64,000 nucleotides of DNA from Galeruca laticollis. Taxonomy: Eukaryota; Arthropoda; Insecta; Coleoptera; Chrysomelidae. Of this stretch, positions 52,152 to 62,759 are shown piece by piece; within the stretch, counting starts at the first letter, position 1, and each line of letters opens with the position of its first letter. The stretch spans positions 23,495,114 through 23,559,113 of the forward strand of contig OY998179.1 of assembly GCA_963921935.1 (NCBI GenBank). The letters run 5' to 3'. The position numbers were made by a program, and so were the translations under genes. The notes under the pieces are model-generated. The model was not told where the DNA came from and ran no database searches. It saw nothing but the letters and a program-made list of their open reading frames with translations.

Positions 52152-52154
52152 AGG

Positions 52155-52389
52155 GTGACCTATATTTTAAGCACTTTTTATAAATCCTAAAAATTGACAC
52201 TTTTTGAACATTAAAAAGTACACAAGTAATGTTAGGGATTTAAAAAAAAAGTATATATACATATAACTTTTAAGTAGTAATTATTTTTTTAAATTGCAGG
52301 TAAATTAGCCCAAATATACAATAAAATATGATCGTAAAACAAAATGTGGCCCATATTCGGACTTTCTCCTCTAATATTTCTGAAGTTAG
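52155..52389. other. Short AT-rich spacer
   Basis: Lies between gypsy debris and the Jockey/CR1-type LINE. Nothing was recognised. Confidence 0.4.
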
Positions 52390-53040
52390 TTGAAGAATCA
52401 TAATTTATAAGGGTTATGAGGTATATGGTTTTACCATATTAGATCTATTAAAGAATAACGATACTATTTCTGAATACGTAAATACGCTAAATGAGTTTGG
52501 CTATAACTCAACAATTAATAGTATCACTAGAGTTCGGGACAACATGAAAACTTGTACAGACCACTTATTTATTAAGGCAAAATTCAATATACTTGAGAAC
52601 GTTTTGCCTATGGTTCTAGAAACGAATATTACTGATCATTATTCGACACTACTACAAATAGTTTTCGATATACCTAAACAAGACAAAAAAAAAAGATGTC
52701 AACTAGCACACAATATGTTGATCAGGGTAAACTGAAATCTCTTCTTGGGAGAGCATCTTGCGCTGCCATATTCTCTGCTGAAAATCCTGATTCTAAAATG
52801 AAGATATTCGTTGATACTCTATCAAATTTGATTGGCGCAGCGACGATATCCAAAAGCAGTAGGAGAAAATATACAAAAACTGAACCTTGGGTGACAAATA
52901 CTTTATTCAAATCAATAGATACAAAAAATAAAATGTTCAAAAATACCCTTAAGTATATGGGAAACGTAGAACTTAAAAAAATACAAACAGTACAGGAATA
53001 TACAATACAAAGAACAACGTTTGATTACTATAATAATATT
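52390..53040 (+). mobile_element. Jockey/CR1-type LINE fragment, 5' piece (endonuclease end and pre-RT linker)
   Basis: The endonuclease end is legible: DNMKTCTDHLFIKAKF, then LETNITDHYSTLLQIVFD (an SDH-like motif changed to TDH) at 52530-52670. A linker with WVTNTLFKSIDTKNKMFKNT at about 52900-52960 follows. The fragment stops near 53040 at a fold-back element. Its last 165 bp are repeated, about 90% similar by eye and with an indel, at 54214-54390. The right-hand part may therefore be another copy of the same family. Confidence 0.65.
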
Positions 53041-53041
53041 A

Positions 53042-54213
53042 TAATAAATAAAAATAGGTAAAAAAACTTTTTAAGTTAAACGGTTTTATGTTGAATATAC
53101 ATTGCAATGTTTAAGATAAATGTACTAAAAACCAAAAAATAATAAAATAGATACAGTCGTGGGAATTATAAACATATGCATAGACTAGACTAAAATAAAA
53201 CCGTGGGGCACGTCAATTGTCTACAATCGTTGATTAAAATTTTTGTTTTGTAATGTTACACTATAATTAGGCAGTTGTTCAACCGACAATTGACGTGCCC
53301 CACGGTTTTATTTTAGTCTAGTCTATGCATATGTTTATAATTCCTACGACTGTATCTATTTTACTATTTTTTGGTTTTTAGTACATTTATCTTAAACATT
53401 GCAATGTATGTTTAACATAAAACCGTTTAACTTAAAAAGTTTTTTTACCTATTTTTATTTTTTGGTTTTTAGTTTTTATTTCGCATTCTGTTTAATTCAT
53501 TTAGTGCTTCATTATTGCAAGGTTTCTTGCCCGTTAGTTTATTGCAGTCCAACTCTTTGGTAGCGGCGGCCATCTTAGATTTCAATTTTGCATAGTAAAT
53601 TGTATTCTACTTGTTGAGACCTTTCATTTGATACCCATGTTGATGGGATTGATAAAACCTACGTTATCCGCCATTTTGTAGAGGCCGTTATCTTGGATTT
53701 TAATTTTATATAATATATTGTATTCTACTGGTTGAGCACTTTCATTTGATACCCATACTGATGGGATTGATAAAACCTACGTTATCCGCCATTTTGTAGC
53801 GGCCGCCATCTTGGATTTAAATTTTTTATAGTATATTGTATTCTGCTTGTTGAGCCCTTTCATTTGATACCCACGTTGATGGGATTGATAAAACCTACGT
53901 TATCCGCCATTTTGTAGCGGCCGCCATCTTGGATTTCAATTTTTTATAGTATATTGTATTCTGCTTGTTGAGCCCTTTCATTTGATACCCATATTGATGG
54001 GATTAATAAAACATAAATTATCCGCCATTTTGTAGCGGCGGCCATCTTGAATTTATAATGATAATGAATAAACATAATTGAATTGTCACCAAAATCCAAA
54101 GTGTATACAAAATTTCAGATTAATCGGTTGACAGGAAGAGGGTGAAATTTGAATTACTAAATTTGACCCAAGAATAAATAAAACAAACGGGGTGAGCTAA
54201 ATAAAACCGTTTA
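53042..54213. mobile_element. Non-autonomous fold-back element carrying a 118-bp tandem array
   Basis: The left part is a palindrome (about 53050-53215 with 53290-53455). The right part is a four-unit tandem repeat followed by unique sequence ending ATAAAACCGTTTA near 54212. This mirrors TAAACGGTTTTAT at about 53077 in the left arm. It has no ORF. It lies between two overlapping pieces of one LINE family. The class is unknown; minisatellite-bearing elements occur among Helitrons and some TIR elements. Confidence 0.55.
53570..54060. repeat. 118-bp tandem repeat, four units
   Basis: The word TCTTGGAT (or a one-base variant) recurs at 53573, 53691, 53809, 53927 and 54045, exactly 118 bp apart each time. 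Units include CCGCCATTTTGTAGCGG, GGCCGCCATCTTGGATTT and CCCTTTCATTTGATACCCA. Constant spacing and few differences point to recent expansion. Confidence 0.9.
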
Positions 54214-56655
54214 AAAATTGAACCTTGGGCGACAAATGCTGTATTGAAATCAATAGATACAAAAAATAAAATGTTCAAAAATACCCTTAAGTATATGGGA
54301 AACGTAGAACTTAAAAATGAATACAAACAGTACAGGAGTAAATTGAATTCGTTGATACAAAGAACAAAGTTTGATTACTATAATAAAAAATGGCACCAAC
54401 ACGAAAAAATTATGGGAGGCGGTAAGCGACTTGAGTAGAGGCAAAAAATCTAAAACTCCAATACGCTCCATCGAAACTGACTCAGGTTTGATGATAACCA
54501 ACAAAAATATTATCGCCAACGAATTTAATAAAAAATTTGTAAATACCGGAAAAATACTTGCTGCTAAAATTACTAGAGACCAGAGTTATACTCCGTATAG
54601 ACATCTTAATGCAAACTCGTTTGTCTTATTACCTACGAACGACAATAAATTGAAAACGATATTGAAAGGTTTGAAGGATAAAAAATCGGTTGAGATTGAC
54701 GGAATTAGAGATGAAAGTCTCAAAATTATTGGTGATTTTATTAAGAAACCATTATGTCACATAATCAATAAGTGCATAGACGGTGGTATATGGCCATCAG
54801 CCTTCAAGAATTCCATTATAATACCAATTCATAAAAGGGGGATAAAACAAAAATAAATAATTTCAGACCTATATCATTATTAATACACCTATGAAAATTC
54901 TTCGAAAAACTAATAAAGAACAGGTTGACTTCTTACCTTGAAAAATATAAAATTTTGTCTGACAGGCAGTTTGGCTTCAAAGAAAACACGTCCACAGAGG
55001 ATGCAATTCTGGCCCCAATGATGAAACTAAATAATGCCTGGAATGAGAGCAAGTCTTGTCTGTGTATTTTCATAGACCTATCGAAAGCTTTCGATACTGT
55101 GAGTCACGGCCTATTTCTGCAAGCATTGGTATAAGGAATGTAAACCTTAACTTATTTAAAAGCTATATTACCAATAGACGGCAGATAGTAAAGGTGGACA
55201 TGTCTTCAGTCAGGAAGATACTGTTGAGTATGGTGTACCTCAAGGTAGTATTCTGGGAACACTTTTATTTAATATTTATATAAACGGAATGTTCTCGTTG
55301 AAAAGCAGTGGTGAAATAATTGGATTTGCCGATGACACAGCAATAGTATACGATGCTGAAAATTGGGAGGCACTTCGAGATAAAGCTCAGGCTGATTTTT
55401 CAAACGTAAAGAATTGGCTTGAGCATAAACTATTGACGGTTAACCTTGAGAAAACTTATTATCTGCCTCAGTTGCAATAATGTATGCAGTCCGGATTTTG
55501 ATCATCTTCAAATCATTACTTCACGAAATCGAAGTATGTCTATATTGCCTGTAGACAAAATCAAATACTTAGGTGTAATGATTGATAGTAGTCTGAAATG
55601 GGATGTTCACCTCAGGTACGTCATCAAGAAATTACAGAGCATCCTCTATAAATTCAGGTACCTCAACAAAATATTAACATTCAAGCATATAAAAATATTA
55701 TATTTTGCCTTAGTGGAAAGTCACTTACGTTACGGCTTGGTAGGTTGGGGTGGAGCCCTAAGAACAAAAAAGGTTCCTGAAATTGATTTTAAGAAAACCC
55801 CACCGATATCCTACAGATCGATTATACGAGGAATGCGGGATACTGGATTTGAGACAACTATATTGTTTGAATGTTATATTGCATAATTACGGTACCCGAC
55901 AAAGACACCACTATGTTATTCCCCAAATGAGCAGGTCGGTTTGTCAGCGATCATTCGTCTACTAAGCACCCAAGGTGTTCAATTCTATTCCTGACCATAT
56001 AAAAAACATAAACAACTTCAAGATTTTTAAAAGTAAAGTAAAAACATTCATTCACAAAACACAAGAGCTGGGTGGGATGGGATTGTTCGACTGGATATGT
56101 CCATCTGATTCATTTCATACATCATTATGCACTGGTTTTATTTCTTTTATAATTTTTATTTATACAGTGTGTTGCTTGTAATAGCATGTCTGTGAAACAA
56201 TCGTGCTTTGATCATTTTTACATTTCAAAACGGTTGCAAGGGCTCTCTAAATGTTTTTATTGCAGTGTTGTTTTTAAAATGATTAATTGTTGTTATGGTC
56301 ATAAGTCATAACTATTTTTATTTGTACAATGTTTTGTTTGTGGCAGTTCTTTTGAATTAGAGACATACTTGGATGGCTTACGTGTTTTAAATTGATTGTA
56401 CTTTTAAAGTTTTTTTTGTTGTTGTATTATTTTGTAACGTACAATTAATGTTATTTATCTTTTTTAAGTGTGCTACATATTTCGTTATTCTGATATTGTG
56501 TTGAATCTTTTTTATACTTATGTAATACTGTATTTATATTTATATCTTGAAAGAAGTGTTCACTCACATATCGAGTATGTATCATTTATACACTTTTCAT
56601 TATTGTATACGTTTCACATTTTTTATTCGTCAATAAATGATATTATTATTACCAT
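54214..56655 (+). mobile_element. Jockey/CR1-type LINE, RT-bearing 3' part, degraded
   Basis: RT begins after KLWEAVSDLSRGKKSKTPIR (54405). KKSVEIDGIRDESLKI is near 54680, followed by ILSDRQFGFKENTSTEDAIL and the first catalytic motif FIDLSKAFDTVSH near 55070. A broken GVPQGS-like region lies near 55230. The catalytic IGFADDTAIVYDA is near 55320, then KYLGVMIDSSLKWDVHLR at 55568 and RYGLVGWGGALRTKK near 55735. The C-terminus reads FNSIPDHIKNINNFKIFKSK. No RNase H domain follows, which separates this family from the LINEs at 978-6480. Five or more frame changes. The 3' end has short ATT repeats near 56640. Confidence 0.75.
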
Positions 56656-56762
56656 GCATGAAATCTGTAATAATTGACATAAATGATAGAGCTCTTCTGA
56701 TTCAGAATATCAAAACATATAATCGAAAACAAATACAGGACAATAGTTTTACACCCATTTAA

Positions 56763-59149
56763 CCCTTAACCACGGACATACACTTTTCAGCAACTATCAC
56801 GGACGTTGAGTCCCCCAGACTCCGTTTCCAAAAAATTATATTTTTATATTATATGAAAATATTTGAATGTCAATAAATGTGTTAAAATAACTAACAACGT
56901 GTTTTTAAGTATATTTTATTTTCAAAAATGAAACATTCTGATTAAAAAAAATTCTACACTGAAACAAGTGAAACAAAATATATTTAATACATGCAGAAAT
57001 GTTCTTAGTGTGAAAAATTAGAATTATAATTAGTAAGTGTTAATTGTATTTTAGAAAGCATTATTGCAATTCTAATTTTTTACATAAAAAATCGTGCAAA
57101 TGATATTTTTTCTCATCTTAGTCGACATCTAGTCTTCTTCTGTACAACAATTCAAACAACATTTTCTTGAACATTGGAGGCAAATCGGTTTTTTACATTA
57201 TAGACATAAAAAAGCTGTTTTTCTTCTTATTCTCGAGGGGCAAATCTAACAATATTTTCAAGTTTCTAATATTTCTTCTGGAGAAGGTGTATCTGGCGGA
57301 AGGTTCAAAATCTTGCGAATTAGACATTTTTGCTCTTTTGGAATACACTTTGAGAATAATCTTTATCGTACATGATCATCAATTAGTTGCTTTGCTAATT
57401 CTTTTATTTTACAAAATATGAACGTGTTTTGTCATTTCCTGGATACAAATATCAACAATTTTATGAAAAATCGTCATTGGCCATCGACGAGTGCGCCTAC
57501 TGCAAGTATATTTGGCACATTTCTCATCCATAGAATCCACCCCAGCTTTGGTGCGGTTATAAAAAGCTATTATTTCAGTCTTTTCTATTTCGGGATCAGT
57601 TTCTATGGAATGATGCATTGTTGATAACATAATGACTGCCTTATTTTTCTTAGGAGCGAAAGAAAGCAAAGTAATGTCTTTAGTGAATCCATATATTGTG
57701 TCACCTATTTTGCGTTTATTTGCAGGTTTGAATTCGGGGGGAATTTCCGGCTTATTTTTTTTCAGGGTGCCTACATAAGTTAATTTTTTTAACAAATACT
57801 GGGCAAGTTCAACAGATGAAAACCAGTTGTCTGCTGTTATGTTTCTATTGGAATCGTATAAAGGTTGTACCAGTCTGATGACCGACTGTGTATTTTGATC
57901 TGTTTTTCATTAGCGGTTAAACCAACTCCATAAGTGTTTCTTCCAGTATAAATATATCCATTAGACAAATAGCTGGTTTTAGAATCTGTCAATGCCATAA
58001 TTTTGATTCCATACTTTTCCGGGTTAGATGGGATAAACATTTTGAAACTACATCTCCCACGAAATCCTACTAACATTTCGTCTACACATGCTGAACCTCC
58101 GACTGTGTAACATGCTTTCGCGTTTTCTATAAATAAAGAAGAGAATTCGGTAATTGGTGCAGCAGAATCGTTTCTTTTTCGTTCTAGCCTAGTTTCGGGA
58201 TTATCAAACCGTAGGGCTGATAGTAATACAGAAAAACGCTCCGCCGACATTACCGCTCTAAATATTTCCCTGCCCGTACCATCGGTGGCAAAAATACTTC
58301 TTATATCTTAGTCATTGGATTTGAAAATCGCAGTGAATAAAAGTAACCTTATGAAAGCTCGTAGCTCTGTTCGGGAAAATTCAGCTAATTCTGGTTTATT
58401 TTGTAGTTTGTAGCGATTTCCCATAGTGATAAGTTTTTTATTAGTCCATTGTAGAATACAGTCATACATTTCATTAGAAAACAATTTATCGAAAAAGTCT
58501 AAAGGATCTGTTAGATTATTATGCAAAAGTGTTCGTGGGAGACGAATGATATTACGAGCCGCAGTAGGAATGTTCCGGGTAGGTTCCTTTTTACTCCATT
58601 TATATCTGTTTTTTCCTAACCAATAGTTCTGCTTCTTAGTTCTTAGCTCCCGCCTATTTCAATGTGCTCGACCTCTTCAAAGTCATCTTCCTCTTCTAGG
58701 TTGTTCTCTGTATCACCTTCCTCCATATTCTCTTCTTCTTTGTTTTTTTTCTCTTAATTTTCTTCTTCTGATGTATCTTGTATGATTACTTTGTAAACAG
58801 ACAGTCTCATTTGGTTCAGAATCACTGTTATCAACATCTGCTTCAAAATACCACTGTAAAAGAGTTTCTTCGAAATTTGGATCACCTAATTTAATACGTT
58901 TCGACGAACTAGCCATATTCACAGTTCTGAATTTTTGGTACACTAACACGGACAAGGAGTCTACGATACTCCTTCCTATGTATAAATTACGATAACCACG
59001 GGTCACAGATAAACTACGCTTACAGTCGATCAGACACAACTAACTAGGAAGGTGTCCAAACGCATAGACGAAATAATTAAAAAGGGTGGGAGTAGCATCG
59101 AGAGAAATGTTCCGTGGAGTCTGTCAGACTCCTTGTCCGTGGTTAAGGG
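56763..59149 (-). mobile_element. piggyBac-type transposon with TTAA target duplications (inactive)
   Basis: The ends CCCTTAACCACGGACA at 56763 and its mirror to 59149 are each flanked by TTAA (56759-56762 and 59150-59153). Subterminal CACGGAC and AGTCT-containing repeats occur just inside both ends (56798-56830 and 58940-58970). The minus-strand transposase is interrupted by one stop and frameshifts. Size (2.4 kb), ends and target all match piggyBac. It is a different lineage from the piggyBac at 26.05-34.85 kb. Confidence 0.9.
57409..58920 (-). pseudogene. piggyBac transposase (second lineage), broken
   Basis: The likely start is the internal Met near 58915 (MASSSKRIKLGDPNFEETLL). An acidic region follows. 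WLGKNRYKWSKKEPTRNIPT (about 58620) is frame-shifted from it. DPLDFFDKLFSNEMYD leads to an in-frame TAA near 58308, then the DDE core. ACVDEMLVGFRGRCSFKMFI has the first Asp. ITADNWFSSVELAQYL, after a frameshift near 57890, has the second. TKAGVDSMDEKCAKYTCSRR has the third. All three catalytic Asp survive although the frame does not. A Cys-rich C-terminal finger was not seen; only SARYTFSRRNIRNLK-like residues remain near 57280. Confidence 0.8.
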
Positions 59150-59404
59150 TTAAGATAATCATTTCACAGCTCAGTATTTTCAAATTAAATTAATTAAGAA
59201 TATTGACACATATCAAAAGTATATACCAGCGTTACTTTTTTATGGATCTTCAACTGACTTTAGTTACACTATACAAATGGTTCCTACGGGGGCACACATT
59301 ACGATTCTAGACGCGCATTCCGGAATCTGAATCTGGTAGAGCTAGTAACCAGGGATGTCTTGAAGTCATGGTTTACTTTTGTGAAATAGTGAATGTTCAC
59401 TTAC

Positions 59405-59583
59405 CTCCTAAAAAGCATCTATTATCTCCAAGTTTTGGATGATAACTGGCATCTTTGGGCGCGTGAGTATTCAACGTTAAAACGATTCCCACATGAACTA
59501 TGGGGGTACCCCATGCGTAAATACAATAATAGATGAATCTCCTCCTTTCTGCATTTTTTTTCGACATAACTGTTCGCATCCCA
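59405..59583 (-). CDS. Methuselah-like GPCR exon: TM3-TM4 loop, TM4, second extracellular loop
   Basis: This 179-bp exon encodes 59 full codons plus a split codon at each end. It starts SGMRTVMSKKNAERRRFIYY, the basic intracellular loop 2. TM4 follows, with YAWGTPIVHVGIVLTLN, and then an extracellular loop ending in the conserved Cys of DNRCFLG. The acceptor is a T-rich tract ending in TTTTTTTAG and the donor is GTAAGTG. Its last G joins AT of the next exon 12.8 kb away to make Asp. It has no stop or frameshift, unlike the transposon relics on both sides. Confidence 0.87.
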
Positions 59584-59687
59584 CTAAAAAAATCAAACAA
59601 AATTGATTTAAATCACACTTATTCTTTGGAAATATGTTATCAATAAATTTTACATTTTTGATAGTTTTCTATTTAAAAGCAACATAC

Positions 59688-59766
59688 CTGAAAGCTAGCC
59701 ACATGTCTATGCACATAACATTCATCCAAAAGAAGGACACCAGGAAGAAAAATATAATAAAATATC
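59688..59766 (-). CDS. Methuselah-like GPCR exon: TM3
   Basis: This 79-bp internal exon encodes 25 full codons forming TM3 (YFIIFFFLVSFFWMNVMCID then MWLAF). The FFWxNVMCxDxW motif is typical of methuselah-like receptors. The acceptor is TTTGTTTCAG and the donor is GTATGTT. It begins with two bases (GA), so the preceding exon must end in one base, probably giving Gly. It ends with AG, which joins the next exon's T to make Ser. A short 104-bp intron separates it from the TM4 exon. I found no convincing upstream exon between 59767 and the hAT at 60236. Confidence 0.85.
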
Positions 59767-60235
59767 CTGAAACAAATAAGAATAAAATTAAACTTACCAT
59801 CAGATTGCATTAAATTAGGTTGTAATTAGAGTAAAGTGCCTCACTCTAAACAACCTGTAACATGTCGCTGAGACATATTTCTATTTACATCAATTATTTT
59901 GGAGCGTTACTTTTTCGTCGGCTACTTCCACCTCTAATTCCAAATCCTATTATTTCAAATATTAGGAACACATCGGTTAGTTAGATTAGTCTTTGCCATC
60001 GTTAAAATATCTACTTAAACTACGATTCAAGTGGAACTCGCTCTCTTTGGTTCATTCTTCGCTAAGAAGCAATTCAGTTCCTAAGTAATTTTGTGTGATA
60101 TTAATTCTTTTGGCTGCTCTGCAGCCACTACGGACCGTTTACGAACTTTACCTCTACGGACCTTTTAAAGACTTTATCCTTACGGACCTGACGGACCCTA
60201 CAACGATCCACTCACCGGAACATATCGTTCCAGAG
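59767..60235. other. Intron sequence before the second hAT element
   Basis: No exon found. A GTAAGTTT donor-like site lies near 59795 on the minus strand, but coding potential before it is poor. A short repeated word TACGGACC occurs four times between 60128 and 60200. Confidence 0.4.
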
Positions 60236-60864
60236 CAGTGGCGTAACTGCCTATGGGATAGGCGGGGCCCTCAAGCTCAGGGGGCCCTCGAATCCTTACC
60301 AGATGGCAGGTTGCAACCTCACTTTAATCATGAAAACTCAGTTGAGAGAAATTCAAAAGTTATGCCTAGGGAATTCCCCTAAATTCGTTCTGTAGGTTGG
60401 CAGTGTTGTCAATTTGACGGATAGTGAAATGTGCGTTTTATTATTCATCGATGTGCGTTTTATTGTGAATTCGAAAGATTTTTTTTTCGAGAACGGTTAA
60501 AAAATTAATGCTGTATCAGGAGTAAGTAAGCTAATGTGAATTAACTTTTTTGTACTGGTCAATATAGAATATAGTGGTTCAATTTTATTTGATTTTACTA
60601 CTCATATTCATGTCCGTTAAGTCAATAACTCGTGTCAAATCTATAGATTTCGGCTAAACTGGCAACAGTGGTAACACTAACGGTGATAATTTTTTTTGCG
60701 GGGACTCCCCAACAACACTTGTAGCTTGTAGCGTATCATTGTGTTTCTCTTTCCTTTTATTTTACTTTTAACTTCGTCAGTGAAAAGTGACTACAGTGAG
60801 TTGAGTACTTACCTCGAGCACAATCTAATATTGTATTGTTTCAATAAATAAGAAAACTAAAATT

Positions 60865-62572
60865 ATGGATAAAAAGAAGAAACCCAGTGGTGCATTTAAA
60901 CGCAAACAACGCCAAGAAAGAGAAGATAGTAAACAAAAATTGCCCAAAATTGACAAGTTTTTTAGTCAGCTTTCTACAAGTACATCTAGCCAAAATATTT
61001 CTATTAATAGTGACTCAAATAATGTGGTAACTGCAGTGTTGGTTGAGAAACCTACTGAAGAAGATTCGACAATTATTGCAGTTGGAGATACCTCCGCCGC
61101 CGATCATGTGAACGTGGATGATGTTTGCATGACACACATAAGAGCGGGTTTGGAGGAACCACAGACCTCTACATTTTTCGAAAATGTGTACGACAAATCT
61201 TCTTATGACTTGGGAAACTTCACGAACAAAATATTAAGTGATAACGAAAAACGTCAAATTCTTGATATGGGGCTTTTACAGCCTTCAGGACCTTTTCCAA
61301 CAGACATCAACCAGAACAATAGGTGTTTCTCAAAATCGTACTACGTTTCGTGTTCTAAATATGGGCCAGTTAATCGTTTTTGGTTGTGTTATTCCAAAAT
61401 ACTAGACGCTGCCTATTGTCAACCCTGTTGGTTATTTGCTTCACAAAGGAATAATGTTTGGTGTACGGGATTTCGAGATTGGAAGCATTTATCAGAAAGA
61501 ACTAAACAACATAGTTGTTCGAGTGGCCATTCGGAAGCATGTGCTGTGTATGAATTTTGGAAAAAAAAGATACTAATACTATCGACAAGGAATTTGTAAA
61601 TGAAATTCGCAAAGAAGCATCATTTTGGAAAATGGTTCTTCAAAGGTTATTCGATATCATACTTACCCTAGCAAAGAGTTCTTTGGCTTTGAGAGGACAT
61701 CAAGAAGACTTAAGTCAGGAAGGAAACCACGGAAATTTTCTATCCTCTGTAGAGCTTGTCGCCCGATATGATCACATTTTGCGGCAAGTTTTGGATATGC
61801 CCAAAGGTAATAATAATTATTTCTAAGTTTTTTTATTGTTTTATTTTGTTTATAATTATTAACTGTTTATTATCAGGACTTTTTTGAAATTGTGTTATTT
61901 ATGTTTTTAGGATCTACAAGATATCTGAGTGTAACAATTCAAAATGAAATGATTGAGAGCTTGGGGACCAAACTCGAAACCCATCTACTAGAACAAATTA
62001 GAGCGTCACCTTTTTTTGCCATCATAATGGATACGACACAGGACATATCGAAGGTAGATCAGCTAAGCATTGTTGTGAGGTATGCAGTAATAACCAAATC
62101 GGAAAATGGACAGCCAATTGATATAGAAGTAAAAGAAGTGTTTCTAGGCTTTTATGCAGCCTTCAAACATGGCGCAGTAGATTTAGTCAACCAAGTGACA
62201 ACATTATTTAACGACAAAAATATTGATTTAAAAAAATGTGTGGGGCAAGGCTATGATGGAGCCTGTGTGATGAGTGGTGTGTATAATGGTGTACAAAAAC
62301 ATATTAAGGATATCCAGCCTAACGCAGAGTACGCACATTGTGCCACTCATAATTTAAATTTGGTGATAAATGATGCCGTTAGCAGTTGTGTGGAAATACA
62401 GAATTTTTTCACAACGTTTCAAAATTTGTATAACTTTTTCGGAAACAGCATCAAACGTTGGGATCTACTGTCAAAATCGCTAATAGCAATTGAATACAAA
62501 ACCGCTTCAAGCCTGGATTTAAACGAAGTCATTGATACTTTTGCGAAAACTAAAGCTAGGAAAAAATTGTAA
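60865..62572 (+). pseudogene. hAT (ZMYM1-like) transposase, one frameshift, one intron, truncated
   Basis: The N-terminus MDKKKKPSGAFKRKQRQERE leads to KLPKIDKFFSQL. A TTF-type zinc finger follows (YYVSCSKYGPVNRFWLCYSK, then YCQPCWLFASQR, and HSCSSGH). A run of eight A at 61561-61568 lacks one base, shifting the frame at WKKK. The other frame continues ASFWKMVLQRLFDIILTLAK and SLALRGHQEDL. A GT...AG intron (61807-61910) joins MPKG to STRYLSVTIQNEM. Then FAIIMDTTQDISKVDQLSIV has a catalytic Asp, and KKCVGQGYDGACVMSGVYNG the GYDGA motif. The HATC dimerisation part is absent. Confidence 0.8.
61807..61910 (+). other. Intron within the hAT transposase
   Basis: GTAATAATAA at the donor and ATGTTTTTAG at the acceptor. 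Joining CCCAAAG to GATCTACA restores the conserved PKGxxxYLS region in frame. The related hAT at 39290 has the same coding stretch uninterrupted. Confidence 0.75.
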
Positions 62573-62759
62573 ATATAATTGTTATTTAGTCAGTTGGTAG
62601 GCCCGACCTTTATATAATTAACCTTTGAATCTTCTCTATTTCGTTTTATTAGCCAAACCTACACCAAGTATTAATTGTAATTTATGTTGTTACTGTTTAA
62701 TATTTTTATTACCTGCCCAGCAGTGCACAAAAAAGAGCTTAAGAAGTTAAGTAAGTAGA

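Larger units (their letters stand above)
618..59766 (-). other. Methuselah-like class-B GPCR locus (TM3 to C-terminus; 5' part outside window)
   Basis: Gene model from five exons on the minus strand. Each is bounded by AG acceptors and GT donors, and codons split across each join make sense: AG+T gives Ser, G+AT gives Asp, AA+G gives Lys, AG+A gives Arg. The product in this window is about 264 residues with no stop. It covers TM3 (FFWMNVMCIDMW), TM4 (YAWGTPIVHVG), TM5 (YFYLPMAILIGINI), TM6-TM7 and a Ser/Thr-rich tail, which is the signature of methuselah-like secretin-family receptors. These are insect plasma-membrane receptors that signal through G proteins; the ligand cannot be told from sequence. 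Introns are 104 bp, 12.8 kb, 10.7 kb and 34.7 kb, and the three long ones are largely transposon-filled. The ectodomain, TM1 and TM2 are missing and presumably lie to the right. Seen: phases and motifs. Inferred: one continuous transcript. Confidence 0.85.
60236..62575 (+). mobile_element. Second hAT transposon (ZMYM1-like), 3'-truncated
   Basis: The left end CAGTGGCGTAACTGCCTATG at 60236 is typical of this hAT group. A transposase follows at 60865-62572 and stops before the C-terminal dimerisation domain. No matching right inverted repeat was found before the SINE-like block at 62.76 kb, so the 3' third of the gene and the right end are missing. It is better preserved than the hAT at 36174 and retains an intron that copy lacks. 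Confidence 0.75.

Noticed and set aside
53570..54060. CRISPR-like array because of regular spacing
   Set aside because: Whole 118-bp units are repeated with no unique spacers, in an insect genome; it is a minisatellite.
59785..59850. Upstream receptor exon ending at a GTAAGTTT donor
   Set aside because: The phase would fit, but stops lie close upstream and the peptide lacks TM2 character.
60095..60382. 95-aa frame before the second hAT
   Set aside because: It spans the hAT terminus and a TACGGACC mini-repeat; no homology seen.
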